Assembly (NCBI GenBank): GCA_964019425.1
Contig: OZ025833.1
Span: forward strand, 186,001-250,000
DNA length: 64,000 nucleotides
Direction of reading: 5' to 3'
Origin: Flectonema sp. DT1601
Taxonomy: Eukaryota > Euglenozoa > Diplonemea > Diplonemida > Diplonemidae
The notes beneath the pieces were generated by a model, which was given only the letters and a program-made list of their open reading frames with translations, was not told where the DNA came from and ran no database searches. Positions within the stretch are counted from its first letter, which is position 1; every line of letters begins with the position of its first letter. Below, piece after piece: positions 33,370 to 44,180 of this stretch. The position numbers and the translations under genes were made by a program.

Positions 33370-35960
33370 TTATCGGTTACTAAGAGTTCTCATGGTGGGT
33401 GTGGACATCACTTTCCATATGTTTGAAGACACGTTTCGTGTTTTTTTAACAGAAATCCAGTTCGGAACAGTTTGCTTCGGAGTTGGTTGTGGAACCAGAG
33501 TCGATGAATCAACTACTTCACTACAGCAACCGATATTGTTATATCGAATCCGACATAAGGAAGAACCACTACAAGGAGGTTCAATCACAGTAGCTACAAC
33601 TGAACAGGGAGCTAAAACAATAGATCCAGTCGTGATGTTGTATTTATTTAGATTTTGAACTTTTTTAGGTTTTTTAATTCCCCCACGTAAATGTACAACT
33701 TCAGCACCTCGCATTGAAGCGAGTGCTCGTTTTCTCCAATCTTCAATGTTGACTATCTTCCCCGTGTTACACTCACCTGCTTCTGACTTGAAGTGTTCGA
33801 GGTCGTGTTGGAGTCCAGAGTCCATGCTGACTCCTCCTTTTATTAAAATTGTTTCTAATACAGTTTTACACGAGTGAAGGATTCTACGAAAATCTATAAC
33901 ACTGATACACCAGAAGTCACACTCTGATAAAGCCTCGTAGCTTACAGTTAATCTACCTTCAGAAAGAAGAAGGGAAGGAGAATCACATAGCCAATTATAC
34001 TTCACCACACCCATTGACACCTTGTAACCACAACTTGTTTTTCTTGTTGACGTATCAAGTCTAGGCTCATTGTTGGTTCCCCAGGGGGCAAATAGCGATT
34101 TATTCCTTTTCTTGTCGGACCCCTCTTGCCCACCTCCAATAACAACAGTTTTCTTTTCATTGGGCTCCGCAAGCTCACCCAGTAGGATGGCTAATGCGCT
34201 GGAAATAACTTCGTCATCGCCTTCGATTTTATTATCGCTGCTGAGTGAAGTTTGCGTTTTGTCTCCGTCGTCACTAATTGTCACTATCCTTTTTCTTCTT
34301 GGAATTTCTTCATGTTCGATTCCCTTTGAGCGTTGACAATGTAATCCCTGATTTTTTGTTAATATTATAATGCACAGACAACAATTGTGGATACATATTT
34401 TTTAAAAAAAAAAAGGTGTCGGTGTAACTAAAAACAAACCCGAGCTTTATCTGTATCCATCTGAAGTTGAGTTGCCATTTGACTATATCTCCCAAATATT
34501 TGTTGATGTTGTTGTTCAGGTGTTGGTTTTTCTGATTTTGTGTTGACGGCTTGTAAGAGTGATGAGAGGAGTGAGGATTCATGGAGACATTTACACCAAG
34601 ACATCCACTGTTTTGGATCTATACTATCATCATCTTGACCACTACTAGTTTCTCTTTGAATTATTCCATTATCAGGAACCAGTTCACGAACTGCTTGTCT
34701 TAACACGGATGGATCTACAAGTGTGAGCATGCTATTCGTGACATTAGTAACAGTGCTGCTCATTAGTCGTTTCTTACTTTTAACATTCGTAACTTCCTTT
34801 GAAATTCCAACAGTGCCTCGTACAATAAACCTAACTATGTTTGGAGATGTTCCTTCTTTCGCGATTAACTCACCGGAACCAACACATTCTGGTACAGCAC
34901 ATTGAAGTAGTTGTGGGATGACATGTTTGTATAACTGTTGTCTAGCATCTTGATGTCTGGGTAGAGGTAGACCACTTGTCACCAGTTTAATTGGTTCACA
35001 TCTATCGAAGTCTTTCGAAGACAATCCCACGGTTGTTAAAATATCCTTCCGAAGAGTTCGTGATTCCTGAGATATCCGAACTCTGATTTCTTCGGGAAAA
35101 TTACTTTTCTTGATCGCAGCTTGCACAGCAAGCATCGGTATTTTTATCACCTCTACAGTACTACTAATACACCTTGCTGAGTACTGATAGTGTCGACAGA
35201 GTGGATCAGAGATCAGACTTGGAGCAATACCATCTAATACTTCTGAGGGAAGTACTACCCCACCTGGAATGGAACTTTTACAACTAAAGTCTGTGGCTCC
35301 CTCTGCTAAGAAGATGACTGATGTGTTTGGTTCACATTCAGTAAAGAGTACATTGTTCTTAACTAGAACACACTTTTCAGCTACCAACTCAAGAGATTGT
35401 AAGACATCCGCTGGCCATCCATCAAAGAATAAGAATTGTGAAAGGTTGCAGTGATTTGTTTGTGAAAGTGACATGTATTGTCGTCTTAGTTTTCTAAATC
35501 TATATCTCATACAGACAGGACGTAGAACCCTTGATAAGGATCTCATTGCGATCAGTCTACTCGTTTCTTTTCTGAAGATGATTAAACTTCGTGACAGAGA
35601 TGTAATTATCAACCAAAGCTGACCAGGAATCAACACAGGTTCAATCTGCTGGCTTTTCCGACGTTGCATCCTAGACTCAACATCTTGTCTTAGTTTCGCT
35701 GTAAACATTTTCCCCATCTCATGTGCACCTTTCCCCACTACGCATCGCTTTCCTTCTCTGTTGTAATTCCAACCAATTCGATGCTGGTCCTCACTTCTGT
35801 ATGTATTTTGTTTTATTAATTGCTTCTTGTTTGGTTTCTTTTCTGTTTCAGTTATATCATTGTCAAGTATATCTTCTGGTGGTGTGTGACTCCATACACA
35901 GTGTCTGTGACCGATAATTTCATATCTGAGATGAACTTGACATTCACCATATCGATTCAT
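33370..35960 (-). CDS. Protein with two cyclic-nucleotide-binding-like domains, two exons
   Basis: Exons 35960-34440 and 34347-33370 encode about 832 residues. The intron (34439-34348, 92 nt) starts GTTTGT, ends AATCAG and joins DKAR to GLHCQ in phase 0. The first CNB-like domain is at about 170-285 (LSQFLFFDGWPADVLQSLELV, then TSVIFLAEG). A second begins ELIAKEGTSPNIVRFIVRGTVGIS and is completed about 200 residues later by GVVKYNWLCDSPSLLLSEGR and CDFWCISVIDFRRIL, so a long disordered Ser/Gln-rich insertion splits it. Neither domain has a canonical phosphate-binding cassette with its Arg, so ligand binding is doubtful. A small Tudor/KOW-like barrel may lie near the C-terminus. No membrane segments. 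Start follows acceptor attgttctctcag. Confidence 0.7.
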
Positions 35961-36547
35961 TATATTTTATAAGACATTTCCTGAGAGAACAATTAATACT
36001 TTTTTTTTTATAAAGGGTAACCCCTCATTGAGTTTGTTTGAGAAAAGTGCAGAGGCTCGTCGTCTCTCTCTTGTAAAGAGAAAAAACAAGAAGTAATTTC
36101 TATGTAAATTAGGTATAGGATATGTAATTTAAATAAGAAAACAAAAGCAGATGAACGACGAGGAGAGATGACAATAACTTCAAAACCAAAAAAAACATAC
36201 TTTGAGTCCAACGACAAGCATGAATTTAGTTTTTTTTTGTGATTGCAGACTGCGGATCGGAAATGTATTTTTTCAACATCAAAAGAAAAGTTCAAAACAA
36301 ACAAAAATAACCAAAAACAAATGTAAAGTACTATGCTAACTCAGTTAGAAAACATGGAAAGGCGCAGAGCACCATTTTTTTTTTTTTTTTTTCACCATAA
36401 TTACTAACTGAATGCTCAATACATAAAGATTTTTTTATGCGAAAAAAAAAAAAAAAAAAAAAAACAAGACAAGACAATTTAAAGCGCGCGCGAAAGTGTG
36501 TAAATGCGTAATATAACAAAAGATAAGGAGAGAGAGGTAATAAACCA
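35961..36547. other. Intergenic, A/T runs only
   Basis: Spacer with T runs near 36372-36392 and A runs near 36441-36464. A GCGCGCGC patch at 36484-36491 is the only GC feature. No gene or repeat-family copy seen. Confidence 0.6.
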
Positions 36548-39500
36548 TTATGCATCATCCGTTTCATCTACTATAGAAGCAGCTTGAATCAGTCCAAGAT
36601 CAAGTTGATTACTGTGAGTGACTACTAACTTATTTGATGTAGTTGGTGCTGTGCTAATATCACTACTACTTCGGGTTATAATAATCCCAACCATCAACAT
36701 TCCACAACCTGTAAGACCACTCAGAGTTATCGCCATCAAAGCTAATAGTGAAAAACTATTTTTATTTGATTCACATGTTCCGTCTTGCAATTCGAAACCA
36801 TCATTGCATTCCGTTGGTATACAATTGTTTAATGTTGAAAGGTAAGCTTCTTTAGCATTGTCGGCTTCACAGCGGATGCTGCTTTGTGAGTTTGCCATTT
36901 CAACGAGGGACATGGTTCCCAGAATGTTGCGGATTTCAGCATCCTTTGTTATTTCTTCATTTATCATAGTGGTTACTTCCTCAGCTGATGGTATGATGGT
37001 TTCTGGTGATACGGTTCCACTCATCTTATAATGGATCGATCCACAGAAAAACTTTATGCTAAACATGAGATACCCGCAAACCCTTTTTATTATTCTCCGG
37101 AATCTCTTTTCATATTTCTTTTTGTTTGATTTCCACCTGTCGCATTTTCCTCGTTTGAAAATTCCTTTGAGAATCAGTCTATAGCCACGCCTAGTAAGGG
37201 GTGCAGTGCACATGTCATCCAAGGCTCGGGTGTAAACATTTGTATCGTAGACGCCTATTTTTCTTTTTGTAATGCAAGTATCTGTTTTACCAAGGATTGA
37301 CGGACATGATCTTTTACATTCTCCTTTACCTATATCGTGTACAACCATAGCGTTAGCATCCGGCTTCCAACACTGGACATTGTTGTCAGAATTAACAGAG
37401 TGGTAGTTGCAGTTTGTGGTTTTTACGTGACACCATCCATCAGAACGTCTCCACCAAAATGCGCTGCAAGAGGGATGTTTTGAACACTGTTCTTTGCATT
37501 CAGTGAAAGTGAATCCGTTACCAGGAACAAAACCAATAGGAGCACACTTAGAAGTTTTACAATACCCATAACCGACTCTAACGTAACCAGTTGGATGTTC
37601 TAATTCAATCTTATGACTTGTTAGACTTGATGAGAGTCCTTTAGCTAAAGCATTCGTTATCCCACAATAAACTCTGTAGTGTTGTCCTGGAGAGGTTTTC
37701 CACTTTTGCCATTCCTCCATTATTGTAATATTAGCTACCCTATCTTTAACCTTTGCTGAATATAACGCAGTTTTTGTAGAGTCCCATAAGATCATATCTT
37801 CCACATGTTTAGGATAAATATTTCTAAAACTAATAACAGCGGTACAGTAAACAGTTTCTCCTTCGAGACCACGGTTTGTTTGTACTATGACTGGAAAACC
37901 TTCAGATTCACCTTTGCCAGTTTTAGGCCAGCGATCAATAATTTCAAGTTTAGGAGAATCTTTCAGATATGATGACCCTCCTTTTCCTTTAAAACACGAT
38001 TCGTAAGCACATCCCTCAACCTGTGACACCACAACAGGTGAATCACAATTAGTATATAATTCACACAAGCGTTCATCAGCTAGGAAGGTAAAAGCATTGC
38101 ATTCTGAATCACTCTCACAGTGAAATGAACAACATTCTTCATTAACAACGTCAAGTATCGAAAACTGAGGTACACCAGGACATGTCTTATAACCCCATGG
38201 ATGATGTAGTAATGAATATCCTGATATAAGTGGAGCTTGATTCTCTCTACTGCAAACCCATGTGTCATAATAAGGAGTACTGAAGTGTTCAAACGTACCA
38301 GCTCTTAGAAGTATACATCTGTGAAAGTAAACGTCTGTTGGATCTCTTTTCATGAAAGTGAATCCAGTACAGAGTACGTCCAAATCACACATATTCTTAC
38401 AGTACTCAGCATTGTCGTAAGGTCCAAGAGGTACGTCAGGAAAGTTTGGAAACTGAGCAACATGCATACCCTTCGCTTTAAAAATATTTCTATTAGTAAA
38501 TGGAGCAGAATTCTGTCTTCTAATCCAACGATTACAACGAGGTTGCTCAATACCAGTTGGTCTAGTGTTATCTCGGGTAGGGCAATAGGCTGGGGCTACA
38601 AAACGAACCGTGTAGTGTTGTTTTTGTAGGGCTTGAGTTTCAATCCAACAACTACTACTTGACTTACCACCGTTATCTAATGACCAAGTGTACTGTCTAC
38701 ATGGGATAGCAACACCATCGACATTGTGTTCCTGACAGAGACGCTGGCATTCTTTTGGACTGGAAACACCATTCCAACTACCAAGAAGAACATCTTCTGG
38801 ACCCATTAAATCATGACCCATTGTAATACCTGCTTCTAGACATGGAAGACCATGACTTCCCTCATAGTCTACGATGGCATACTTTGGTCCTACTTGCTGT
38901 GCTTGATCAATAAGTACATTCCGCTCTCCATTTTTATTAACCGACACTACCAACAAGTAATGAGGATTACACTTATCAGTGTGTGCTACTGATCTTTCTT
39001 TACGATCTAATGAAATTGGACATCTCTCATTGGGAACAGTCCCCATCGGTATATGAAATGTAATGTCGCAACCTGTTTTCTTAAATTGCTTAAATAATTT
39101 TGTTGGGTCTCTCCACTTTATTTGAGTCCATGAAACGGGATTTCCGAGTCCACATGATGGTACTTTTCGAATACTCTTTGCAAAGCCCCAGTACACTCTG
39201 TAGTGGGTTATGTCACTCTCATCAAGCGCTCTGATGATGGTGGCAACGCCTCCAAAAGTATATAGTCTTGGGTCTTTATCAACAAATATTACTCCTTGGG
39301 CATCATGTTTAGGATATCCTTCAACAGGAACACAACACGTTTCATCATTACAAGGGAAAGTACAACTGATTGAAGCAGCGTTGTTACGAAGGGCCCCTGC
39401 AGTACATTTATATGTCGAGCATAGCTCTTCAGCACAGCAGGTTTGGTCATTGCATGAGCCTGCGTACTCATCTCCCAAGTTATAGTTTGCGCATATCAAT

Positions 39501-39721
39501 CCAGGAGAATCGTGTCTTAACACGCCGTTGTTGCAAACATAAGCCTGTTGATCTGCTGGAGGAATCGACTCATCCATATATTTGTACATCTGTTCTCCTT
39601 TTCCTGGCCATCTGTTACAATACGGCCACTTCGGATATGCATTTGAGTTGTGTGGCTTTGCCCAGTTGCACAAGTTGCCAGTCACACTGGTCACTATAAT
39701 TGTTATTATTAGACTCCTCAT
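36548..39721 (-). CDS. Large secreted/type I membrane protein with PAN/apple-like domains
   Basis: A 1,057-residue surface protein. The start at 39721 (MRSLIITIIVTSVTG, signal peptide) was preferred over an ATG 24 nt upstream because an AG acceptor lies between them, 12 nt before it. The N-terminus has two CC-containing six-cysteine repeats (NDQTCCAEELC, NDETCCVPVEGY). At least four PAN/apple-like modules follow, with C-x(3)-C pairs such as PKECQRLCQEH, AEYCKNMCDLD, ECCSFHCESDSECNAF and FTECKEQCSKHPSCSAF, near residues 330, 440, 540 and 755. A membrane helix lies near 1010-1035 (LLALMAITLSGLTGCGMLMV) with a short cytosolic tail. PAN modules bind proteins or glycans, so adhesion, mating or prey contact is plausible. 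The full domain set is unfamiliar. Confidence 0.8.
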   Translation of the reverse strand: MRSLIITIIVTSVTGNLCNWAKPHNSNAYPKWPYCNRWPGKGEQMYKYMDESIPPADQQAYVCNNGVLRHDSPGLICANYNLGDEYAGSCNDQTCCAEELCSTYKCTAGALRNNAASISCTFPCNDETCCVPVEGYPKHDAQGVIFVDKDPRLYTFGGVATIIRALDESDITHYRVYWGFAKSIRKVPSCGLGNPVSWTQIKWRDPTKLFKQFKKTGCDITFHIPMGTVPNERCPISLDRKERSVAHTDKCNPHYLLVVSVNKNGERNVLIDQAQQVGPKYAIVDYEGSHGLPCLEAGITMGHDLMGPEDVLLGSWNGVSSPKECQRLCQEHNVDGVAIPCRQYTWSLDNGGKSSSSCWIETQALQKQHYTVRFVAPAYCPTRDNTRPTGIEQPRCNRWIRRQNSAPFTNRNIFKAKGMHVAQFPNFPDVPLGPYDNAEYCKNMCDLDVLCTGFTFMKRDPTDVYFHRCILLRAGTFEHFSTPYYDTWVCSRENQAPLISGYSLLHHPWGYKTCPGVPQFSILDVVNEECCSFHCESDSECNAFTFLADERLCELYTNCDSPVVVSQVEGCAYESCFKGKGGSSYLKDSPKLEIIDRWPKTGKGESEGFPVIVQTNRGLEGETVYCTAVISFRNIYPKHVEDMILWDSTKTALYSAKVKDRVANITIMEEWQKWKTSPGQHYRVYCGITNALAKGLSSSLTSHKIELEHPTGYVRVGYGYCKTSKCAPIGFVPGNGFTFTECKEQCSKHPSCSAFWWRRSDGWCHVKTTNCNYHSVNSDNNVQCWKPDANAMVVHDIGKGECKRSCPSILGKTDTCITKRKIGVYDTNVYTRALDDMCTAPLTRRGYRLILKGIFKRGKCDRWKSNKKKYEKRFRRIIKRVCGYLMFSIKFFCGSIHYKMSGTVSPETIIPSAEEVTTMINEEITKDAEIRNILGTMSLVEMANSQSSIRCEADNAKEAYLSTLNNCIPTECNDGFELQDGTCESNKNSFSLLALMAITLSGLTGCGMLMVGIIITRSSSDISTAPTTSNKLVVTHSNQLDLGLIQAASIVDETDDA

Positions 39722-40037
39722 TTTATTAGTAAACTGTTTTTTCATTAATTGATATTAACATCTCTCTAACAGTAACCTCTCACGGTGGTAACAGTGGGAT
39801 CAAATTATTTTATGAAACCAAAATAAACTAAAAGCAACAGCTGCTGTTGTACTTACATTCATAACGACGTCGGTAGTGAAGAACAAGAAAGATCAAATCA
39901 GAAGATAATCGGACGTAGGGACTGACATCCTGAGACAGACCTCGTGGGGCAAAAGAATACGCAGAACCATTCCACAGCGTAAAGTGAAACAGAAAAAGTG
40001 GTGTAGCTAATTCATGTTGACTGAGGAAGGGTGAAGC
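39722..40037. other. Intergenic, nothing recognised
   Basis: A 316 nt spacer holding the acceptor and start region of the PAN protein gene and the 3' flank downstream of the MORN gene's stop. No repeats or genes seen. Confidence 0.6.
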
Positions 40038-40934
40038 TCACGGTGCAATGTTCTCACAAATCTCAGTTACGTACTCGCGTACTTCTTCAAACTGGGTTAT
40101 TTCATCTTTTTTTGCCTCCCTCTCAGATATTAATTTCCCGGAATCCCAAATCTGAGACATTGCAGGAGATCCCTCTTGGTGGTGAAGGCATTTCCCAGAT
40201 TTGCGATCCGTCACAAAATGTGAAATATAATATTCCGTACTAGACATGTGATATACTCCCCACCCTGACATCTTATCGTCCTTCCAATATCCGACGTAGA
40301 ATTTCTCAGGTGAAGTTGTGTACTTTCCCCAGGTTTCTTTACAGTTATCGAACCAATAGCCAACGTATGTATCACCGTCTGGATGCGACCAGGTTCCAAA
40401 CCCAGTTTTTTTGGTTCCCAGAAAGGAACCTGAATACACACATTTAGATGGATACGTATGTTCTTTTGTTACAAGTTCACTAACATAATCTGCCTCAGTT
40501 TTCGGTGACGGGTGCGGAAATAATTTAATAAATCGAACCCAAAGAGTCGCTCGCAAGTTCAACCCCTTCGCATGATCAACAAAAGAAGCTTTTGATGAAG
40601 AAGTTAGTTTACCGTGCTTCCATGATTGCTTTAGGATGTGAGGATCTGATATGCAAATACCTTCGCCATGCTTCTTGTTGTCGGAGTACTGACCAATGTA
40701 ATTGGTCGTGTAGCCATCTCCCTTAAACTGACCTTCTGATAAATCCCCGACGTAGGCGTCTCCGTCTTTAAAGGAGTATTTTCCTATTCCGGACATCATT
40801 CCTCCTTCCCATTCTCCAACGTAATAGTCACCAGATGCGAGTTTTAATCCGCCTACTCGAAGTCGCTTCATGTTTTCATTAGCGAAACCTTCATAGTGCG
40901 CACCATTCGAGTATTCGACATTGTGCCATTCCAT
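40038..40934 (-). CDS. MORN-repeat protein
   Basis: A 298-residue protein with about eight MORN repeats in two groups: residues 8-95 (HYEGFANEN, DYYVGEWEGGMMSGIGKY, AYVGDLSEGQFKGDG, NYIGQYSDNKKHGEG) and residues about 170-265 (CVYSGSFLGTKKTGFGTW, TYVGYWFDNCKETWGKY, FYVGYWKDDKMSGWGVY). A non-repeat stretch (about 100-165) joins them. MORN hairpins bind membranes or form structural dimers, and in protists are frequent in cytoskeletal collars, basal bodies and flagella. The ATG at 40934 is 10 nt after an acceptor (tttaccctctgcag). No kinase or lipase domain is attached. Confidence 0.85.
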   Translation of the reverse strand: MEWHNVEYSNGAHYEGFANENMKRLRVGGLKLASGDYYVGEWEGGMMSGIGKYSFKDGDAYVGDLSEGQFKGDGYTTNYIGQYSDNKKHGEGICISDPHILKQSWKHGKLTSSSKASFVDHAKGLNLRATLWVRFIKLFPHPSPKTEADYVSELVTKEHTYPSKCVYSGSFLGTKKTGFGTWSHPDGDTYVGYWFDNCKETWGKYTTSPEKFYVGYWKDDKMSGWGVYHMSSTEYYISHFVTDRKSGKCLHHQEGSPAMSQIWDSGKLISEREAKKDEITQFEEVREYVTEICENIAP

Positions 40935-41366
40935 TTTGTGGATACTGCAGAGGGTAAATTGATTGTGTGTTATTGATAACTACAAAACACAGTTACTCAA
41001 AAAGAATAAAAAAAAAATCAAAGTACTCAGACCAGCTGTTTTGTGATAGTACGTAAAATGCTTTACTAGACATCCATCACTTAAATAGAAATTGTTTATA
41101 TGAATTTGTTTTTGCTTATTGGATTTTAAAAGAAAACATATACTCCAGTTCAATGGAGTTAGTTTTCTTGTGTTGAGTAACGTATTTAGGCAATAGACAG
41201 AATTACAGAAATGTCAACTTTAAACCGGTCTAAAAAGTTTTGTTCTTTTTTACACAACAGAAACAACTAACGGCTCTCCGTCACTGTTAGTAACTAAGTG
41301 GCGACGCCACTGGTGTCCTTAACAGGTGTTGTGAGAACTTGTCTACACACGTTTTAAGAATAGAAG
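40935..41366. other. Intergenic with a hairpin downstream of rtcB
   Basis: Spacer containing a perfect 6 bp stem AGTGGC/GCCACT with 3 nt loop at 41297-41311, enclosed by a possible TGTTA/TAACA pair, about 55 nt past the RtcB stop codon. Nothing else recognised. Confidence 0.6.
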
Positions 41367-42662
41367 CTACCCCTTAACACAGACAACTTGTTTGAGTCGA
41401 GCAACCACTTCGATTAAATCAGACTGAGCGTCGATAACAGCAGCTATTGGTTTGTATGCCATTGGTGTTTCATCAATGACGTCTTTGTCTTTACGACATT
41501 CAATTCCTTCTGTAGCAGCCATGTGCTCTTGAATTGAGAATGTTCGTCTCGCCTGAACTCTCGACATTTCTCTACCCGCTCCGTGGGAACAGCTGCAAAA
41601 CGATTCTGTGTTTCCCTTTCCCTTGACAATATAGCAATCTGTTCCCATGGAGCCAGGAATGATTCCTAATTCTCCCTTATAAGCTCTAACTGCACCCTTT
41701 CTTGTTATCCATAAATCCTTACCAAAATGCCTTTCTTGCTCAACATAATTATGATGACAGTTGATGGCTTGTCCAATAACCTTAAATGGTGGTATTCCTT
41801 TTGTTTTTCTTGTGGCGTCTACCATTGCATCCATCATTAAGTCTCTGTTCCACCTCGCATATTTCTGAGCCCAGTTCACACCGAAAGTGTAGTCGTTGAA
41901 GAAATCAGAGCCTTCTTTAATATAAGCCAAGTCTTTGTCTGGTAGGTTGGCAATGTGTTTTCCCATATCCTGTTTTGCTAATTCAATAAATGAGAATCCG
42001 ATAGCGTTACCGACTCCTCTAGAACCAGAATGAATCATAAGCCAGACATGATCTTTTTCATCCAAGTGAACTTCCGCAAAATGATTACCTGTTCCTAGTG
42101 TTCCTAAGTGATTGTCGTTGTTAGTTCCTGCGAGTCTCGGATATCTTGAAACCATTCTATCAAATTCGGGTTTTAATTCATTTTTCCAGACTTGCTTGAC
42201 GGCGTCAGTTGGTTTACCTTTCCACCCTCCAGCATCAAGTCCTTTTTGACCGTTGTGAGTTCTACCGTGGGGAACTGCTATTTCTATATTTGTGCGAAGT
42301 TCACGGAGAGAGTCTGGGAGATCTTCAGCAGTGAGGGAGGTTTCAACTGCGATCATTCCACAGCCAATATCTACACCAACAGCTGCCGGTATAATAGCTC
42401 CACTTGTTGGAATAACTGTTCCCACTGTAGCAGCCTTTCCGTAGTGAACGTCAGGCATCACGGCAATGTGACCATGGACGACAGGTAGCTTAGCACAATT
42501 TCTAATCTGGGCTAATGCTTCACTATCAATCGAAACACCGTCTACCCATGCCTTGATGTCAACTTTACTATCATCGTCTTTTAGAGATCTCCATCTTGCC
42601 TGACCAATTCTCGTCACGTCTACTTGCGCTTGGCGTAGTAGTTGAAGGGTTCTTCGAACCAT
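41367..42662 (-). CDS. rtcB: RtcB RNA ligase, bacterial (E. coli-like) type
   Basis: RtcB joins RNA ends bearing 2',3'-cyclic phosphate or 3'-phosphate to 5'-OH, using GTP and Mn2+, in RNA repair or tRNA splicing. The 431-residue protein has all family signatures: HIAVMPDVHYGKAATVGTVI, GVDIGCGM (metal-binding Cys), NDNHLGTLGTGNHF, HSGSRGVGNAIG, INCHHNYV, and the guanylylated-His motif CSCSHGAGREMSR. It ends LKQVVCVKG exactly as I recall the E. coli enzyme ending, and it is short like that type, not about 505 residues like the archaeal/animal RTCB. A 35-residue N-terminal extension with Arg/Leu (MVRRTLQLLRQAQ) could be a mitochondrial signal. Start is 14 nt after acceptor ttttacttcaacttcag. 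The stop lies in a bulged hairpin. Confidence 0.93.
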   Translation of the reverse strand: MVRRTLQLLRQAQVDVTRIGQARWRSLKDDDSKVDIKAWVDGVSIDSEALAQIRNCAKLPVVHGHIAVMPDVHYGKAATVGTVIPTSGAIIPAAVGVDIGCGMIAVETSLTAEDLPDSLRELRTNIEIAVPHGRTHNGQKGLDAGGWKGKPTDAVKQVWKNELKPEFDRMVSRYPRLAGTNNDNHLGTLGTGNHFAEVHLDEKDHVWLMIHSGSRGVGNAIGFSFIELAKQDMGKHIANLPDKDLAYIKEGSDFFNDYTFGVNWAQKYARWNRDLMMDAMVDATRKTKGIPPFKVIGQAINCHHNYVEQERHFGKDLWITRKGAVRAYKGELGIIPGSMGTDCYIVKGKGNTESFCSCSHGAGREMSRVQARRTFSIQEHMAATEGIECRKDKDVIDETPMAYKPIAAVIDAQSDLIEVVARLKQVVCVKG

Positions 42663-44083
42663 TTTGTGTGATGTTACTGAAGTTGAAGTAAAAATAGTAG
42701 TCTGGTTGCAACTAGACACATATTGAAGATCCTCTGTGAATAACAATTAGTTAAGATATCGTAAATAAATAATCAAACACAACACGTTTGTGTATCACTC
42801 GTGGTCAAGATAACCACAGGAGGAGCCCGCTGATTGTTATATTTTTTTTCCTTTTTTTTTTTTTTTTTTTTTTTTAGTACAGCGCAGGCTTAAAAAAAAA
42901 AAAAAAAAAAAAAAAAAACAATAAAAAAATAAATAAAAAATATATAAAAAAACAAACAAGAAAATTAACAACGCCCTCTCCCACATAAGTATTTGCAAAA
43001 GTATTCTTTTTGAGTTGATTTGCAGTTTCTGCTTGTATGCTGTCGATGCCCGAAAATTCAGACAACAACCACCAGTAAAATTTGTAATTTTCCAATTAAA
43101 GGATTCATCCAGTACAGGTGTGGGGACTACGGTGTTCACCACGTGTGTACAAAAATATAATATAAAAAAAAAAAAAAAAAAAACAAGAAACAGCTTATTG
43201 GGAAAAGAATCACTTACATAACAGAAAAATCCCTAACTTCCGAAAAATACAAGCAGCTCAAATAAAACGTTGATTAGTTGGGGAAGGAAAAAAAAAAAGA
43301 GGGGGGGAAAAAAATGATAAAAAAAAAAGATTCAAAAGCTCCCTATTTGTCTCAATTTTAACAATCGACCTACTGCTGTCGTTCCTTGCGAAGTAAAATC
43401 TCAAAAGCACTCATTAACAAGCGGGGGAACTATTCCCGAATTTCTAAATAGCATTAAAATAGATCTCCGACAAGAACGAACTTATGTACTAATTCTATTG
43501 AAGCTAACCAAACATGGCAAGGCAGATAAATCTTTTTTTTTTTTTTTTAAATTAAACGTAGAGAATTAAAAAGAGGCTGGAAAGTTACACCTAGCTAGGA
43601 AAGAGACAGAAAGTTAACTGCAAGAGACATGAACTAAAAAATCCTCCCCTTTCCCCCCCCCCCTTTTTTTTTTTTTTTTTTTTTACCAAGAAATTATTCA
43701 GACTGACTTGATTCTATTTTACCCCGTGCGAAAGGTTTCTGCCTGCAACAATTTTCCCCCCCCACACTTCCTCCTTTTTTTTTTTTTTTTTTTTTCTTCT
43801 TTTTTTTTTTTTTTTTTTTGAAAATTAATTCCTTTCCCATGCATGTTACTGAGACAGTGATAAAAAGTAGAGCGAACAAGTAAACAATCAAAACTGTACA
43901 TTAAGCTATTCGTTTACTTCATCCACGTTCAAAAAATCGACAAAAGCGTCCGAATTTGCAGAACACATAATAGCAGCAGCAAAACTTTGCTTTCACACTC
44001 AGTTACTGGGAATAAATTAAAAAAAAAAAAAAACAGAAACAGAAAAAAGTAAGTCTCGCACGGATATTTAGAAGAACGAAAAA

Positions 44084-44180
44084 GGGGTGAGATTTTGACA
44101 ACCTATCAATAGTAATAATCGTTGGTATCTAATACTCGACCGCGGAAAGATAGTTGTTAATCAAGGAAATGGTGTTCATT
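44084..44180. repeat. Structured repeat family C, copy 4 (diverged)
   Basis: Retains GGGGTGAGATTTTGACAA, GTTGGTATCTAATACT and TAGTTGTTAATCAAGGAAA in the same order and orientation as the other copies, with substitutions through the middle. The most diverged member. Confidence 0.65.

Noticed and set aside
42837-43142. Overlapping frames that contain non-repetitive stretches (for example TVVPTPVLDESFNW)
   Set aside because: Two competing frames, both running into homopolymer tails, with no acceptor before the ATG and no recognisable domain.
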